Source of the DNA: Streptomyces clavifer
GTDB lineage: Bacteria > Actinomycetota > Actinomycetes > Streptomycetales > Streptomycetaceae
Direction of reading: 5' to 3'
Length of the DNA stretch: 64,000 nt
Assembly (NCBI GenBank): GCA_014651175.1
Contig: BMWJ01000008.1
Span: forward strand, 270,554-334,553
This document shows positions 45,703 through 53,488 of the stretch, piece by piece (the stretch's first letter is position 1; each line of letters starts with the position of its first letter). A model generated the notes under the pieces. That model ran no database searches. It had not been told where the DNA came from and saw nothing but the letters and a program-made list of their open reading frames with translations. The position numbers were made by a program, and so were the translations under genes.

Positions 45703-45798
45703 TCAACAGCTGTGACAGCTGGAACAGCAACAGCGGGCCTGGACAGCCGTACGGAACCCACGCATGGGGGTGGCGTACATCGCTGCGGTCGCTTGCAT
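45703..45798 (-). CDS. Cys-rich leader peptide upstream of cysteine dioxygenase
   Basis: A 31-codon frame: ATG at 45798, stop TGA at 45703-45705. The peptide begins MQATAAMYATPMRG and ends RCCCSSCHSC, with five Cys in the last nine residues. Four of the five Cys codons are TGT, rare in Streptomyces. It has no ribosome site. A TTGACA at 45830-45835 with TCTTCT 18 bases on would place transcription start at or near the ATG, so the mRNA could be leaderless. The stop is about 100 bases before the cysteine dioxygenase ATG. Leaderless polycysteine frames are known as cysteine-responsive attenuators in mycobacteria. By analogy this is a cysteine sensor; it is not otherwise proven to be translated. 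Confidence 0.7.
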   Translation of the reverse strand: MQATAAMYATPMRGFRTAVQARCCCSSCHSC

Positions 45799-45811
45799 GC
45801 AGTCAAGAAGA

Positions 45812-45835
45812 CCGGCTCGGCGTGCCTTCTGTCAA
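45812..45835 (-). promoter_or_regulatory. Putative promoter of the cysteine dioxygenase leader
   Basis: On the minus strand TTGACA (45835-45830) is followed by an 18-base spacer and TCTTCT as a weak -10. The -35 match is exact, the -10 poor. Predicted transcription starts about 7-8 bases later, at the ATG of the Cys-rich frame. Confidence 0.5.
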
Positions 45836-46076
45836 CCCGCTGCCCGGTATGGCGGCAATCTTTCATCCCATCCGGTTGTCGAGGGTGAAGAAAGGTTTTG
45901 GCAGCCGGGGGAGAGGCAAGGTGGCGCAAGAACCGGGTCTTGAACGCGGTGGGCATCCCGTGACCCGACTGTGATCTTGGTCGCTTCAGTGATCGAATCG
46001 AAACATGGCGGCGACCGCGGTCGTCTCACCCGGTGAGAAGGCGAGCCGGGCGCGACCGGCGGCATATGTCAGGTTT

Positions 46077-46106
46077 TTGACCATTTGGGTACTTTCCGCA
46101 TACGGT
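46077..46106 (+). promoter_or_regulatory. Upstream candidate whiB promoter
   Basis: TTGACC (46077-46082), an 18-base spacer and TACGGT (46101-46106). Housekeeping-type hexamers about 145 bases before the whiB ATG. Confidence 0.45.
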
Positions 46107-46149
46107 TGGTTCCGCAGAGTGAATACCGAGGCCAATAGCAGATCTTCGC

Positions 46150-46179
46150 TTGACTGGCCCAGAGCTACACACTTGTAAT
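46150..46179 (+). promoter_or_regulatory. Proximal candidate whiB promoter
   Basis: TTGACT (46150-46155), an 18-base spacer and TGTAAT (46174-46179), about 65 bases before the Shine-Dalgarno-led ATG. S. coelicolor whiB is known to have two promoters, one developmental; I cannot assign which is which here. Confidence 0.5.
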
Positions 46180-46251
46180 TTCACTCGTGTTGTTCGGCAG
46201 CTTCAATAACGGCCGCATCACGGGGACGCAAGAGACAGACGAGGGGCGCAC

Positions 46252-46515
46252 ATGACCGAGCTGTTCCAGCAACTGCTGGTCGAGGACGCGGACGAGGAGC
46301 TCGGCTGGCAGGAGCGCGCACTGTGCGCCCAGACCGATCCCGAGTCCTTCTTCCCGGAGAAGGGCGGCTCCACCCGCGAGGCCAAGAAGGTCTGCCTCGC
46401 CTGCGAGGTCCGCTCCGAGTGCCTCGAGTACGCCCTCGCCAACGACGAGCGGTTCGGTATCTGGGGCGGCCTCTCCGAGCGTGAGCGGCGCCGCCTCAAG
46501 AAGGCCGCCATCTGA
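46252..46515 (+). CDS. whiB: WhiB sporulation regulator, Fe-S protein
   Basis: 87-aa founding-type WhiB protein. Four cysteines bind the [4Fe-4S] cluster: C25, C48, C51 and C57 (C-x22-C-x2-C-x5-C). The turn FGIWGG (about 68-73) binds the sigma factor, and the basic ERERRRLKKAA tail binds DNA. WhiB acts with WhiA to start sporulation septation in aerial hyphae, and it corresponds to WhiB2 in mycobacteria, which has the same neighbours (fbiA, PMM). ATG 46252 has GAGGGG upstream. A long hairpin follows the gene. Confidence 0.97.
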   Translation: MTELFQQLLVEDADEELGWQERALCAQTDPESFFPEKGGSTREAKKVCLACEVRSECLEYALANDERFGIWGGLSERERRRLKKAAI

Positions 46516-46544
46516 CCCACCGCGTGCCCGGACGCCCGGTACCG

Positions 46545-46598
46545 CCGATGGCCCGTGGCCAGGACCCCTCGTGCAGGGTCCTGGCCACGGGCCATCGG
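46545..46598. terminator. Terminator after whiB
   Basis: A perfect 23-bp stem (arms 46545-46567 and 46576-46598) with an 8-nt loop, 29 bases after the whiB stop. Confidence 0.85.
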
Positions 46599-46777
46599 CG
46601 TGTCCGGGGGCCTCCCCTTCCCACCGTCCAACCGCTCGGCGCAGGGCGGACATCCGTACCGTTAGTGTGGGGCCCCGTCCGAGAGACGCGCCAACGCCCC
46701 GCCGGGGCGCGCGTGTACACCGATGCAGCCCCCGGGGGGACGCCCCCTCCGGACCCGGCCGGAGGGCCCGTACCTCG

Positions 46778-49700
46778 ATGTCCGTGCACAGCCACTCGGC
46801 GGCGCCGAACGCGGCCGCCGCCGCCCCAGAGTTCCCCCGGCACGTCGTCACCGCCGTGCTCGTCTCCCACGACGGCGCACGCTGGCTGCCCGATGTGCTC
46901 GCCGGGCTGCTCGGGCAGGAACGCCCCGTACAGAACGTCGTCGCCGCCGACACCGGCAGCGCCGACGACTCCGCGCACCTGGTCACCGAGGCGCTCGGCG
47001 GTGAGCGCGTACTGCACCTCGCGCGCCGTACGAGCTTCGGCACCGCCGTCGACGAGGCGACCCGCACCGCGGGCGTCCTCGGCACCGACGACCTGCCGTA
47101 CCTGAAGCGCCCCAGCGGCTGGGACCCGGTCACCCGGACCTGGCGCGACGACGCCTACGACCAGCCGGAACTCCCGCACGGCGAACCCGTCCAGTGGCTC
47201 TGGCTGCTGCACGACGACAGCGCACCCGAGCCCGACGCGCTCGCCGAGATGCTGCGCGCCGTCGACAACGACAAGCGCGCCGCGATCGTGGGACCGAAGC
47301 TGCGCGGCTGGTACGACCGCAAGCAGCTCCTCGAGGTCGGCGTCTCCATCGCCAACAGCGGGCGCCGCTGGACGGGCCTCGACCGGCGCGAACAGGACCA
47401 GGGCCAGCACGACCAGGTCCGCACCGTGCTCTCCGTCTCCTCCGCCGGCATGCTGGTGCGCCGCGACGTCTGGGAGGAGCTCGGCGGCTTCGACCGCAGG
47501 CTCCCGCTGATGCGTGACGACGTCGACCTCTGCTGGCGCGCCCACATGGCCGGCCACCGGGTCCTCGTCGCCCCCGACGCGGTCCTGCGGCATGCCGAGG
47601 CCTCCGCCAGGGAACGCCGTCCCATCGACTGTGCCGGACGCTCCGTCTCCAGCCCGCACCGCGTCGACAAGGCGGGCGCGGTCTACACGATGCTCGTCAA
47701 CGCCCGCGGCAAGCAGCTTCCCTGGGCGCTGCTCCGACTCGTCCTCGGCACCCTGCTCCGCACCCTCGCCTACCTCGTCGGCAAGGTCCCGGGGCAGGCG
47801 CTCGACGAGGTCGCCGGACTCTTCGGCACCCTGCTGCGCCCGGGCAGGATCATCGCCGGGCGCCGCGCACGGGGCAAAGGAGCGGTGGACGCCGCCGAGC
47901 TGCGCTCCCTCTTCCCGCCGTCCGGTGCCACCGTCCGCGCGACCGTCGAACAGATCGCGGGCAATTTCGGCAGTCGCACCGACTCCGACTCCGGCGGTTC
48001 GCGCCACGGGGTCGCGGAGTCGGGGCCCGGCGGTGACGACGCCGACTTCCTGGAGATCGAACAGTTCGCCCGGCTCAAGCGGATCGGCCGCAAGCCCGGC
48101 CCGGTCCTCTTCGCGCTCCTGCTCCTCGTCTCCCTGGTCGCCTGCCGCAGCCTCCTCGGCGGCGGCGCACTCGCGGGCGGCGCCCTGCTGCCCGCCCCCG
48201 CCGACGTCTCCGACCTCTGGGGACGGTACGCGGACGGCTGGCACCCGATCGGTACGGGAGGAACCCAGACCGCGCCGCCCTACCTCGGCCTGATCGCCGC
48301 ACTGTCGGCGCTGTTCCTCGGCTCCACGGGGCTGGCCCTCACCGTGCTGCTGGTCTGCTCGGTCCCGCTCGCCGGACTCACCGCGTACTTCGCCTCCCGG
48401 CCCCTCATCGAATCCCGGCTCCTGCGCGCCTGGGCGAGCGTCGCGTACGCCTTCCTGCCCGCGGCGACCGGAGCACTGGCCACCGGCCGTCTCGGTACGG
48501 CCGTGCTGGCCGTGCTGCTCCCGCCGATGGCCCGTGCCGCCGCTGCCGCGTACGGGATGCGCGGCGGGAGCGACGCCCCCCGCGGCACCTGGCGTGCCAC
48601 CTGGGCGTACACGCTGCTGATCACCTTCACGATGGCCTTCACCCCGATCGTCTGGCCACTCGCCGTGGTCCTCGGCATCGGGGCGCTGGTCCTGCGCCGG
48701 GGCGACATCGTCGCGTACGGACTGCGCTTCCTGGCCGTCGTGGGCACCCCGCTGCTGGTCCTCGCACCCTGGTCGCTGTCCCTGCTGACCAGCCCGGCCG
48801 ACTTCCTGAAGGAGGTCGGTCTGGACACCGGTACGGGTACGGCGACGGCCCTGGACCTCCTCGGCCTCAGCCCCGGCGGCCCCAAGGCGGCCGGCGGAGT
48901 CCTGCTTCTGGGCATCGTCCTGGCGGCGCTGGCCGCACTGCTGCGCGGTGAGCGGCAGTTCGCCATCCGGTCCGCCTGGGCCGCGGCACTCGTCGGTCTG
49001 CTCTTCGCGGGCATCTCCAACGGTTCCACCTGGGCGGGCCCCGCCACCCTCGTGTACGGCATCGCGCTGATCGGCGCTGCGGTCCTCGGCGCCGACGGAG
49101 CCCGGGTACGGGTCGCCGCGCTCAGCTTCGGCTGGCGTCAGCCGGTCGCCGCACTGATCGCCCTGGCCGCGGCGGTCGCGCCCGCGCTGGCCGCCGCCGG
49201 CTGGATGATCGGCGGCGCGGCCGGGCCGCTGGAGCGCCGGGACCCGGTGCAGGTGCCCGCGTTCGTCGCGGAGGAGAGCGCCACCCGCGACCAGCCCCGC
49301 ACCCTGGTCCTCGGCGGCTCGTCGCCCGCAGCCGTCTCGTACAGCCTGGTGCGCGGCTCGGGCGCCCGCCTCGGCGACGCCGAGCTCACCGAGGCGGGCG
49401 GCAGCAACACCCACCTCGACAAGGTCGTCGCCAACCTGGTCGCGGGCTCCGGCGCCGACCAGGGCAGCCAGCTGAGCGGCTTCGCGATCCGCTACGTCCT
49501 CGTACGGGACGGAGCACCGCGGCAGATGAGCCGGGTGCTCGACTCGACGCCCGGGCTGAGCCGGCTCAGCCAGCTCGACGGCAGCGCCCTGTGGCGCGTC
49601 GACCGCCAGGTCTCCCGCCTCATGATCGTCCCGTCCGGCGAGGGCGCCGAGCCCGTGCCCGTCGGCTCGCTGCCCGTCGAGGCGCACACGAAGATCCCCG

Positions 49701-50620
49701 ATGGCGGCTCGGACCGGGTGCTGCGGATCGCCGACGGCGCGGACCCGCGCTGGCAGGCCACGCTGAACGGCAAGGCGCTGACGCCGAAGACCGTGGACGG
49801 CTGGGCACAGGGCTTCACCCTCCCCTCCGAGGGCGGCACGCTGGACCTGACGTACGACACCCCTGTCACCCACTCGGCCTGGATCTGGACGCAGGTGGCC
49901 CTCGGTGTGGTCCTGGTGGTCATGGCCCTGCCGGGCCGCCGCCGGGAGATCGATGACGACCTGCCCGAGGAGACCGGGACCGTTCCGGCCGAGCCGGTCG
50001 AGGGCGAGGGACGCCGGGCACGCAGGCTGCGCGCGGCGGCTCAGGCCGAGACGACGGGGGAGGACGGCCAGGAGACCGGGTACGACGCTCCCCACGGCGA
50101 GGAGGGAGCCCCCGCGCCGGACGTCACGGAGCCGGCGCAGGCCGGGTACATCCCGGCCCAGCAGAACGCCGCTCCGTACGCGGCGGCCCCGGACGACCAG
50201 GACGGCACCGGCACCTACGCGGCCGTGCCGCAGCAGAACGACGGCGGGCAGCACTACGGCGAGCAGACCTACGGTCAGCAGACCTACGGCGGGCAGAACT
50301 ACGGGGAGTGGGACGCGCAGCAGTACCAGGGCGCCGACCACGGCGGGCACCAGGACGGGCAGTACTACCAGCCCGGCCAGTACCCGCAGGACCAGTACTC
50401 GCAGGACCAGAACCAGCACGACCAGTACCAGGACCAGAACCAGAACCAGCAGGACCAGTACCCGCAGCAGGGCGCCTACGACCCGTACGGCTACGCCCAG
50501 CAGCAGCCCTACGCGACGGGGACGGGCGAAACCGCCCCGTACGAGGGGCAGGAAGAGAACCCGGCCACGGGCCGGGGCCCGTGGCAGAACGGCAACGCAT
50601 CGCGAGGCGAGTCCGAGTGA
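46778..50620 (+). CDS. Giant membrane glycosyltransferase (GT2) with Q/Y-rich tail
   Basis: 1280-aa protein. The GT2 domain (about 20-300) has AVLVSHDGARWLPDVLAGLLGQ, WLLHDDSAPEPDAL (DxD-type) and LMRDDVDLCWRAHMAGH. A large membrane region of a dozen or so helices (about 440-830) follows, then an extracytoplasmic domain (about 835-1030) and a final TM helix (SAWIWTQVALGVVLVVMALPG). The tail of about 225 residues is cytoplasmic or disordered; residues about 1150-1260 are dominated by Gln, Tyr, Gly and Asp. ATG 46778 follows GGAGG at a long spacing. Its stop overlaps the DUF5719 gene (GTGA). It probably builds an envelope glycan from a GDP- or UDP-sugar. Confidence 0.87.
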   Translation: MSVHSHSAAPNAAAAAPEFPRHVVTAVLVSHDGARWLPDVLAGLLGQERPVQNVVAADTGSADDSAHLVTEALGGERVLHLARRTSFGTAVDEATRTAGVLGTDDLPYLKRPSGWDPVTRTWRDDAYDQPELPHGEPVQWLWLLHDDSAPEPDALAEMLRAVDNDKRAAIVGPKLRGWYDRKQLLEVGVSIANSGRRWTGLDRREQDQGQHDQVRTVLSVSSAGMLVRRDVWEELGGFDRRLPLMRDDVDLCWRAHMAGHRVLVAPDAVLRHAEASARERRPIDCAGRSVSSPHRVDKAGAVYTMLVNARGKQLPWALLRLVLGTLLRTLAYLVGKVPGQALDEVAGLFGTLLRPGRIIAGRRARGKGAVDAAELRSLFPPSGATVRATVEQIAGNFGSRTDSDSGGSRHGVAESGPGGDDADFLEIEQFARLKRIGRKPGPVLFALLLLVSLVACRSLLGGGALAGGALLPAPADVSDLWGRYADGWHPIGTGGTQTAPPYLGLIAALSALFLGSTGLALTVLLVCSVPLAGLTAYFASRPLIESRLLRAWASVAYAFLPAATGALATGRLGTAVLAVLLPPMARAAAAAYGMRGGSDAPRGTWRATWAYTLLITFTMAFTPIVWPLAVVLGIGALVLRRGDIVAYGLRFLAVVGTPLLVLAPWSLSLLTSPADFLKEVGLDTGTGTATALDLLGLSPGGPKAAGGVLLLGIVLAALAALLRGERQFAIRSAWAAALVGLLFAGISNGSTWAGPATLVYGIALIGAAVLGADGARVRVAALSFGWRQPVAALIALAAAVAPALAAAGWMIGGAAGPLERRDPVQVPAFVAEESATRDQPRTLVLGGSSPAAVSYSLVRGSGARLGDAELTEAGGSNTHLDKVVANLVAGSGADQGSQLSGFAIRYVLVRDGAPRQMSRVLDSTPGLSRLSQLDGSALWRVDRQVSRLMIVPSGEGAEPVPVGSLPVEAHTKIPDGGSDRVLRIADGADPRWQATLNGKALTPKTVDGWAQGFTLPSEGGTLDLTYDTPVTHSAWIWTQVALGVVLVVMALPGRRREIDDDLPEETGTVPAEPVEGEGRRARRLRAAAQAETTGEDGQETGYDAPHGEEGAPAPDVTEPAQAGYIPAQQNAAPYAAAPDDQDGTGTYAAVPQQNDGGQHYGEQTYGQQTYGGQNYGEWDAQQYQGADHGGHQDGQYYQPGQYPQDQYSQDQNQHDQYQDQNQNQQDQYPQQGAYDPYGYAQQQPYATGTGETAPYEGQEENPATGRGPWQNGNASRGESE

Positions 50621-52167
50621 AGTCCACCCCCCTGTCCCTCATCGCGGGCGCTGTCGCCCTCGCCGCCGTCACCGGATTCGCCGCGCTCACCGCGCCCGGC
50701 GAAGGGGAGGCACCCGAGGCGAAGGCCGCAGCCAGGCTTCCCGTCGAGCGCTCCAGTCTGCTCTGCCCCGCGCCCAGCAGCTCCGACCTGGCGGACACGA
50801 CGTACACCTCCTTCACCCCGGAGGGGGAGAGCGACGGTGAAGCCGGCACCGCCGAGCTGAATCCGTCCGTGCCGCTCCCGGCCGACGACGAGGACCCGGC
50901 GGCCGGCAAGGACGAGGAGAAGGGCGAAGAGAAGGAGGAGAAGGAGGAGAAGGACGAGAAGCCGGGGGCCGACAAGCCCGTCGTCACGCTCAAGGACGCC
51001 GGCAAGCCGGTCACCGCCGACACCTCCGAGTCCGACGCCCCGGCGCTCATCGGCACGGCCACCGGCCGGCTGGCCCCGGGCTGGACGGCCCAGCAGACCA
51101 CCACGACCGCGGCGGGCGAGGCCCGTGGCCTCCTCGGCGTGAGCTGCACGGCACCGGACACCGACTTCTGGTTCCCGGGCGCCGGGACCGCGGCGACGCG
51201 GCAGGACTACGTCCATCTCACCAACCCCGACGACACGGCGGCCGTGGCCGACATCGAGCTGTTCGGCCCCGAGGGTGCCCTCGAGTCCGACGCCGGGGAA
51301 GGGATCACGGTGCCGCCCCGGTCGAGCGTCGCGCTGCTGATCCCGACCCTGACCAGCGAGGCCGTCGACGACGTGACCGTCCACGTCACCACCCGGACGG
51401 GACGCGTCGGCGCGGTCGTCCGGGTCGCCGAGAACGACGCGGGCAGCGACTGGCTCACCGCTTCCACCGACCCGGCGGAGACCCTGGTCCTGCCCGGCAT
51501 CCCGGCCGACGCCACGTCCGTACACCTGGTGGCCTTCGCGCCCGGTGAGGACGACGCCGATGTGAAGGTGCAGCTCATGGGGAAGAACACGACGTTCGCG
51601 CCGGTGGGCAACGACACCCTGCACATCAAGTCGCGGATGACCGCGAGCGTCGATCTCAAGGACGTCACCCGGGGGGAGCCCGGGTCGATCCGGCTGTCCC
51701 CGGTCGACGGAGACGGGACGCCGGTCGTCGCCGCGCTGCGCGTGGTGCGCGGCAAGGGCGCCAAGCAGGAGATCGCCTACATCCCGGCGACCGGGCCGGT
51801 GGGCGACCGGGCGAGCGTGGCCGACAACCGGGCGAAGGGATCGGTGCTCTCCCTGACCGCGCCGGGCCGGACGGCCAAGGTCGAAGTGACCGCGTCCGCG
51901 GGCAGCGAGGGCGGCGAGAAGACCGTCAAGACGTACACCGTCAAGGGCGGTACGACGCTGGAGGTCACCCCCGAGGTCCCGTCCGGGCTCAAGGGCGGTT
52001 ACGCGCTGACGGTCAGGACACAGTCGGGCGGCCCCGTCCACGCCTCCCGCACGCTCACGGTCACCGAGGGCGGCATCCAGATGTTCACCGTCCAGACGCT
52101 GCCCGACGACGGCGGCACGGTCGAGGTGCCCGCGGTGGAGCAGGACCTCTCCGTCCTGGACGACTGA
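50617..52167 (+). CDS. DUF5719 family secreted or anchored protein
   Basis: 516-aa protein with an N-terminal hydrophobic segment (PLSLIAGAVALAAVTGFAAL) acting as signal or anchor, a highly charged linker (about 85-115, runs of Glu and Lys), then a long extracytoplasmic region of beta-type sequence (YVHLTNPDDTAAVADIELFGPEG, VTVHVTTRTGRVGAVVRV). It belongs to the actinobacterial DUF5719 group; no enzymatic motif is visible. Coupled to the giant glycosyltransferase by a GTGA overlap, so probably a partner in the same surface complex. Confidence 0.82.
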   Translation: MKSTPLSLIAGAVALAAVTGFAALTAPGEGEAPEAKAAARLPVERSSLLCPAPSSSDLADTTYTSFTPEGESDGEAGTAELNPSVPLPADDEDPAAGKDEEKGEEKEEKEEKDEKPGADKPVVTLKDAGKPVTADTSESDAPALIGTATGRLAPGWTAQQTTTTAAGEARGLLGVSCTAPDTDFWFPGAGTAATRQDYVHLTNPDDTAAVADIELFGPEGALESDAGEGITVPPRSSVALLIPTLTSEAVDDVTVHVTTRTGRVGAVVRVAENDAGSDWLTASTDPAETLVLPGIPADATSVHLVAFAPGEDDADVKVQLMGKNTTFAPVGNDTLHIKSRMTASVDLKDVTRGEPGSIRLSPVDGDGTPVVAALRVVRGKGAKQEIAYIPATGPVGDRASVADNRAKGSVLSLTAPGRTAKVEVTASAGSEGGEKTVKTYTVKGGTTLEVTPEVPSGLKGGYALTVRTQSGGPVHASRTLTVTEGGIQMFTVQTLPDDGGTVEVPAVEQDLSVLDD

Positions 52168-52174
52168 GGTCTGC

Positions 52175-52212
52175 CGCGTCGCGGGTGGCCGGGCCCGGCC
52201 ACCCGCGACGCG
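52175..52212. terminator. Bidirectional terminator after the DUF5719 gene
   Basis: A perfect 19-bp palindrome (arms 52175-52193 and 52194-52212) sits between two convergent genes. Confidence 0.8.
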
Positions 52213-52218
52213 CGCCGC

Positions 52219-52650
52219 TCAGTCCTGCCCGTAGCGCGGGTCGACCGACTCGGGTGAGAGGCCCAGCAGTTCCGCGACCTGCTCCACCACGACCTCGTGC
52301 ACCAGCAGGGCGCGCTCGTCGCGGCTCTTGGTGCGGATCTCGACGGGCCGCCGGTAGACGACGATCTGCGCGGGCCGCCCCTTCACGGCGGACACCGCGC
52401 TGCCCAGTGGCACGGTCTCCTCCGGGGACCGCGGCACGTCGAGGACCAGGAAGTCGACCTCCGCCAGCTGCGGCCAGCGCCGCTCCAGCCGTTCCACCGA
52501 GTCCTGGACCAGATCGCGGAAGCTCTCCGCCCTGCTGGCCGACAACGGCACCTGCGGCGGAGCGACCGGCCCGCGCATGCCACGGCCATGGCGGTCGCGG
52601 CGGCGGGGCTGCGGCTCGGACGGGTGGGGCGGCGGTACGGAACTGTCCAT
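52219..52650 (-). CDS. Zincin-like metallopeptidase family protein with degenerate motif
   Basis: 143-aa protein of the small zincin (PF06262-like) family: FRDLVQDSVERLERRWPQLAEVDFLVLDVP, then QIVVYRRPVEIRTKSRDERALLVHEVVVEQVAELLGLSPESVDPRYG. The family normally has HExxH; here it is HEVVV followed by Glu, so the second zinc His is missing and ordinary zinc proteolysis is doubtful. M. tuberculosis Rv3259, next to the same genes, is in the corresponding place. The first ~35 residues are Arg/Pro-rich. ATG 52650 (or GTG 52653) lacks a ribosome site. Confidence 0.78.
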   Translation of the reverse strand: MDSSVPPPHPSEPQPRRRDRHGRGMRGPVAPPQVPLSASRAESFRDLVQDSVERLERRWPQLAEVDFLVLDVPRSPEETVPLGSAVSAVKGRPAQIVVYRRPVEIRTKSRDERALLVHEVVVEQVAELLGLSPESVDPRYGQD

Positions 52651-52972
52651 CACCGACGCAGCGTAACGCTCCTCCGGCCGCCCTGATCACGGCTTCTCTG
52701 CAGGTCGGCCTGATGTCCGTACCTGAACATTCCAGCCAAGGTTGAGTCCGGATCAGGCCCCGCATCCGACCGCTGACCCTCCGTCGAACGACCGCTCGTG
52801 TTCTTCCCGGAGAGCGGAACAGCGGCCGGAAGCACCAGTGCGGGACGGCTGCCGTGCAGGTCAGGACAGCTGCGCACGAACCGTCCGAACCGGGGGTCAC
52901 CGAGCGACACGAGGGGGCGACCTGAGGGAGGGTCGTCGCGGCCCGCTCAAGAGTGCGGTACCGTCCAACATC
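52651..52972. other. Divergent gap between zincin-like and DUF3499 genes
   Basis: 322 bases without a gene. CTGAACATTCCAG near 52725 is a weak inverted repeat. TACCGT about nine bases before GTG 52973 could be a -10 element giving a nearly leaderless mRNA. Nothing else stands out. Confidence 0.5.
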
Positions 52973-53347
52973 GTGAGCCCTGTACGTCGCTGTTCGCGAA
53001 CCGCGTGCGGCCGTCCCGCCGTCGCGACACTGACGTACGTCTATGCCGACTCGACCGCGGTCCTCGGCCCGCTCGCCACCTATGCCGAGCCCCACTGCTA
53101 CGACCTCTGCGCCGAGCACGGTGAACGCCTCACCGCGCCGCGCGGCTGGGAAGTCGTGCGGCTCTCCGACCCCTCGGCCCCCGTGCGCCCCAGCGGTGAC
53201 GACCTCGAAGCGCTCGCCAACGCCGTGCGCGAAGCGGCCCGGCCGCACGACCGGGGACCCTCGGCCCCCGGCCGGGGGCCGCGCGCGGCGGACCCGGTGG
53301 AGGTCGCACGCCGAGGCCATCTCCGGGTGCTGCGCTCCCCGGAGTAA
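52973..53347 (+). CDS. DUF3499 family protein, putative zinc-ribbon
   Basis: 124-aa actinobacterial protein. The N-terminal half carries RRCSRTACGRPAVATLTYVYADSTAVLGPLA and HCYDLCAEHGERLTAPRGWEVVRL; C7, C12 and the H-C-x3-C-x2-H group form a plausible zinc site. The C-terminal half is Pro/Arg-rich. The position between whiB and phosphomannomutase is conserved (Rv3258c lies in the same place in M. tuberculosis). Function unknown. GTG 52973 is chosen because the Cys motif begins within seven residues. Confidence 0.83.
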   Translation: MSPVRRCSRTACGRPAVATLTYVYADSTAVLGPLATYAEPHCYDLCAEHGERLTAPRGWEVVRLSDPSAPVRPSGDDLEALANAVREAARPHDRGPSAPGRGPRAADPVEVARRGHLRVLRSPE

Positions 53348-53488
53348 CGCCCGCCGCCGAGCCCCTGCCGAAGAGTGCCCGGTGTGAGGGCGCGGAGCAC
53401 CGCGGTGCCCGGCGGACGCTCCCCCGGTCGGCGGTCCGTGCGCGCCCGGTAGTTTGGGCGGTCCGCAGACATCCCAGGAGGACCGGCC

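Larger units (their letters stand above)
45603..46251. other. 649-base divergent regulatory gap: cdo leader and whiB promoters
   Basis: The left part carries, on the minus strand, the leader reading frame and putative promoter of the cysteine dioxygenase gene. The right part carries two promoter-like sequences for whiB. Between them (about 45840-46070) I see no gene; several short frames exist but lack ribosome sites or protein-like composition. Confidence 0.7.

Noticed and set aside
45603-45956. N-terminal extension of cysteine dioxygenase to 45956
   Set aside because: The extension is compositionally unlike protein, the family starts near 45602, and a better ribosome site lies before that ATG.
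46496-50419. 1307-codon minus-strand frame opposite the giant glycosyltransferase
   Set aside because: Gly/Val/Arg-rich shadow frame without motifs; the plus-strand GT2 has clear domains and a ribosome site.
52715-52735. LexA-like box near CTGAACATTCCAG
   Set aside because: It does not match the actinobacterial CGAAC-N4-GTTCG consensus and the inverted repeat is imperfect.
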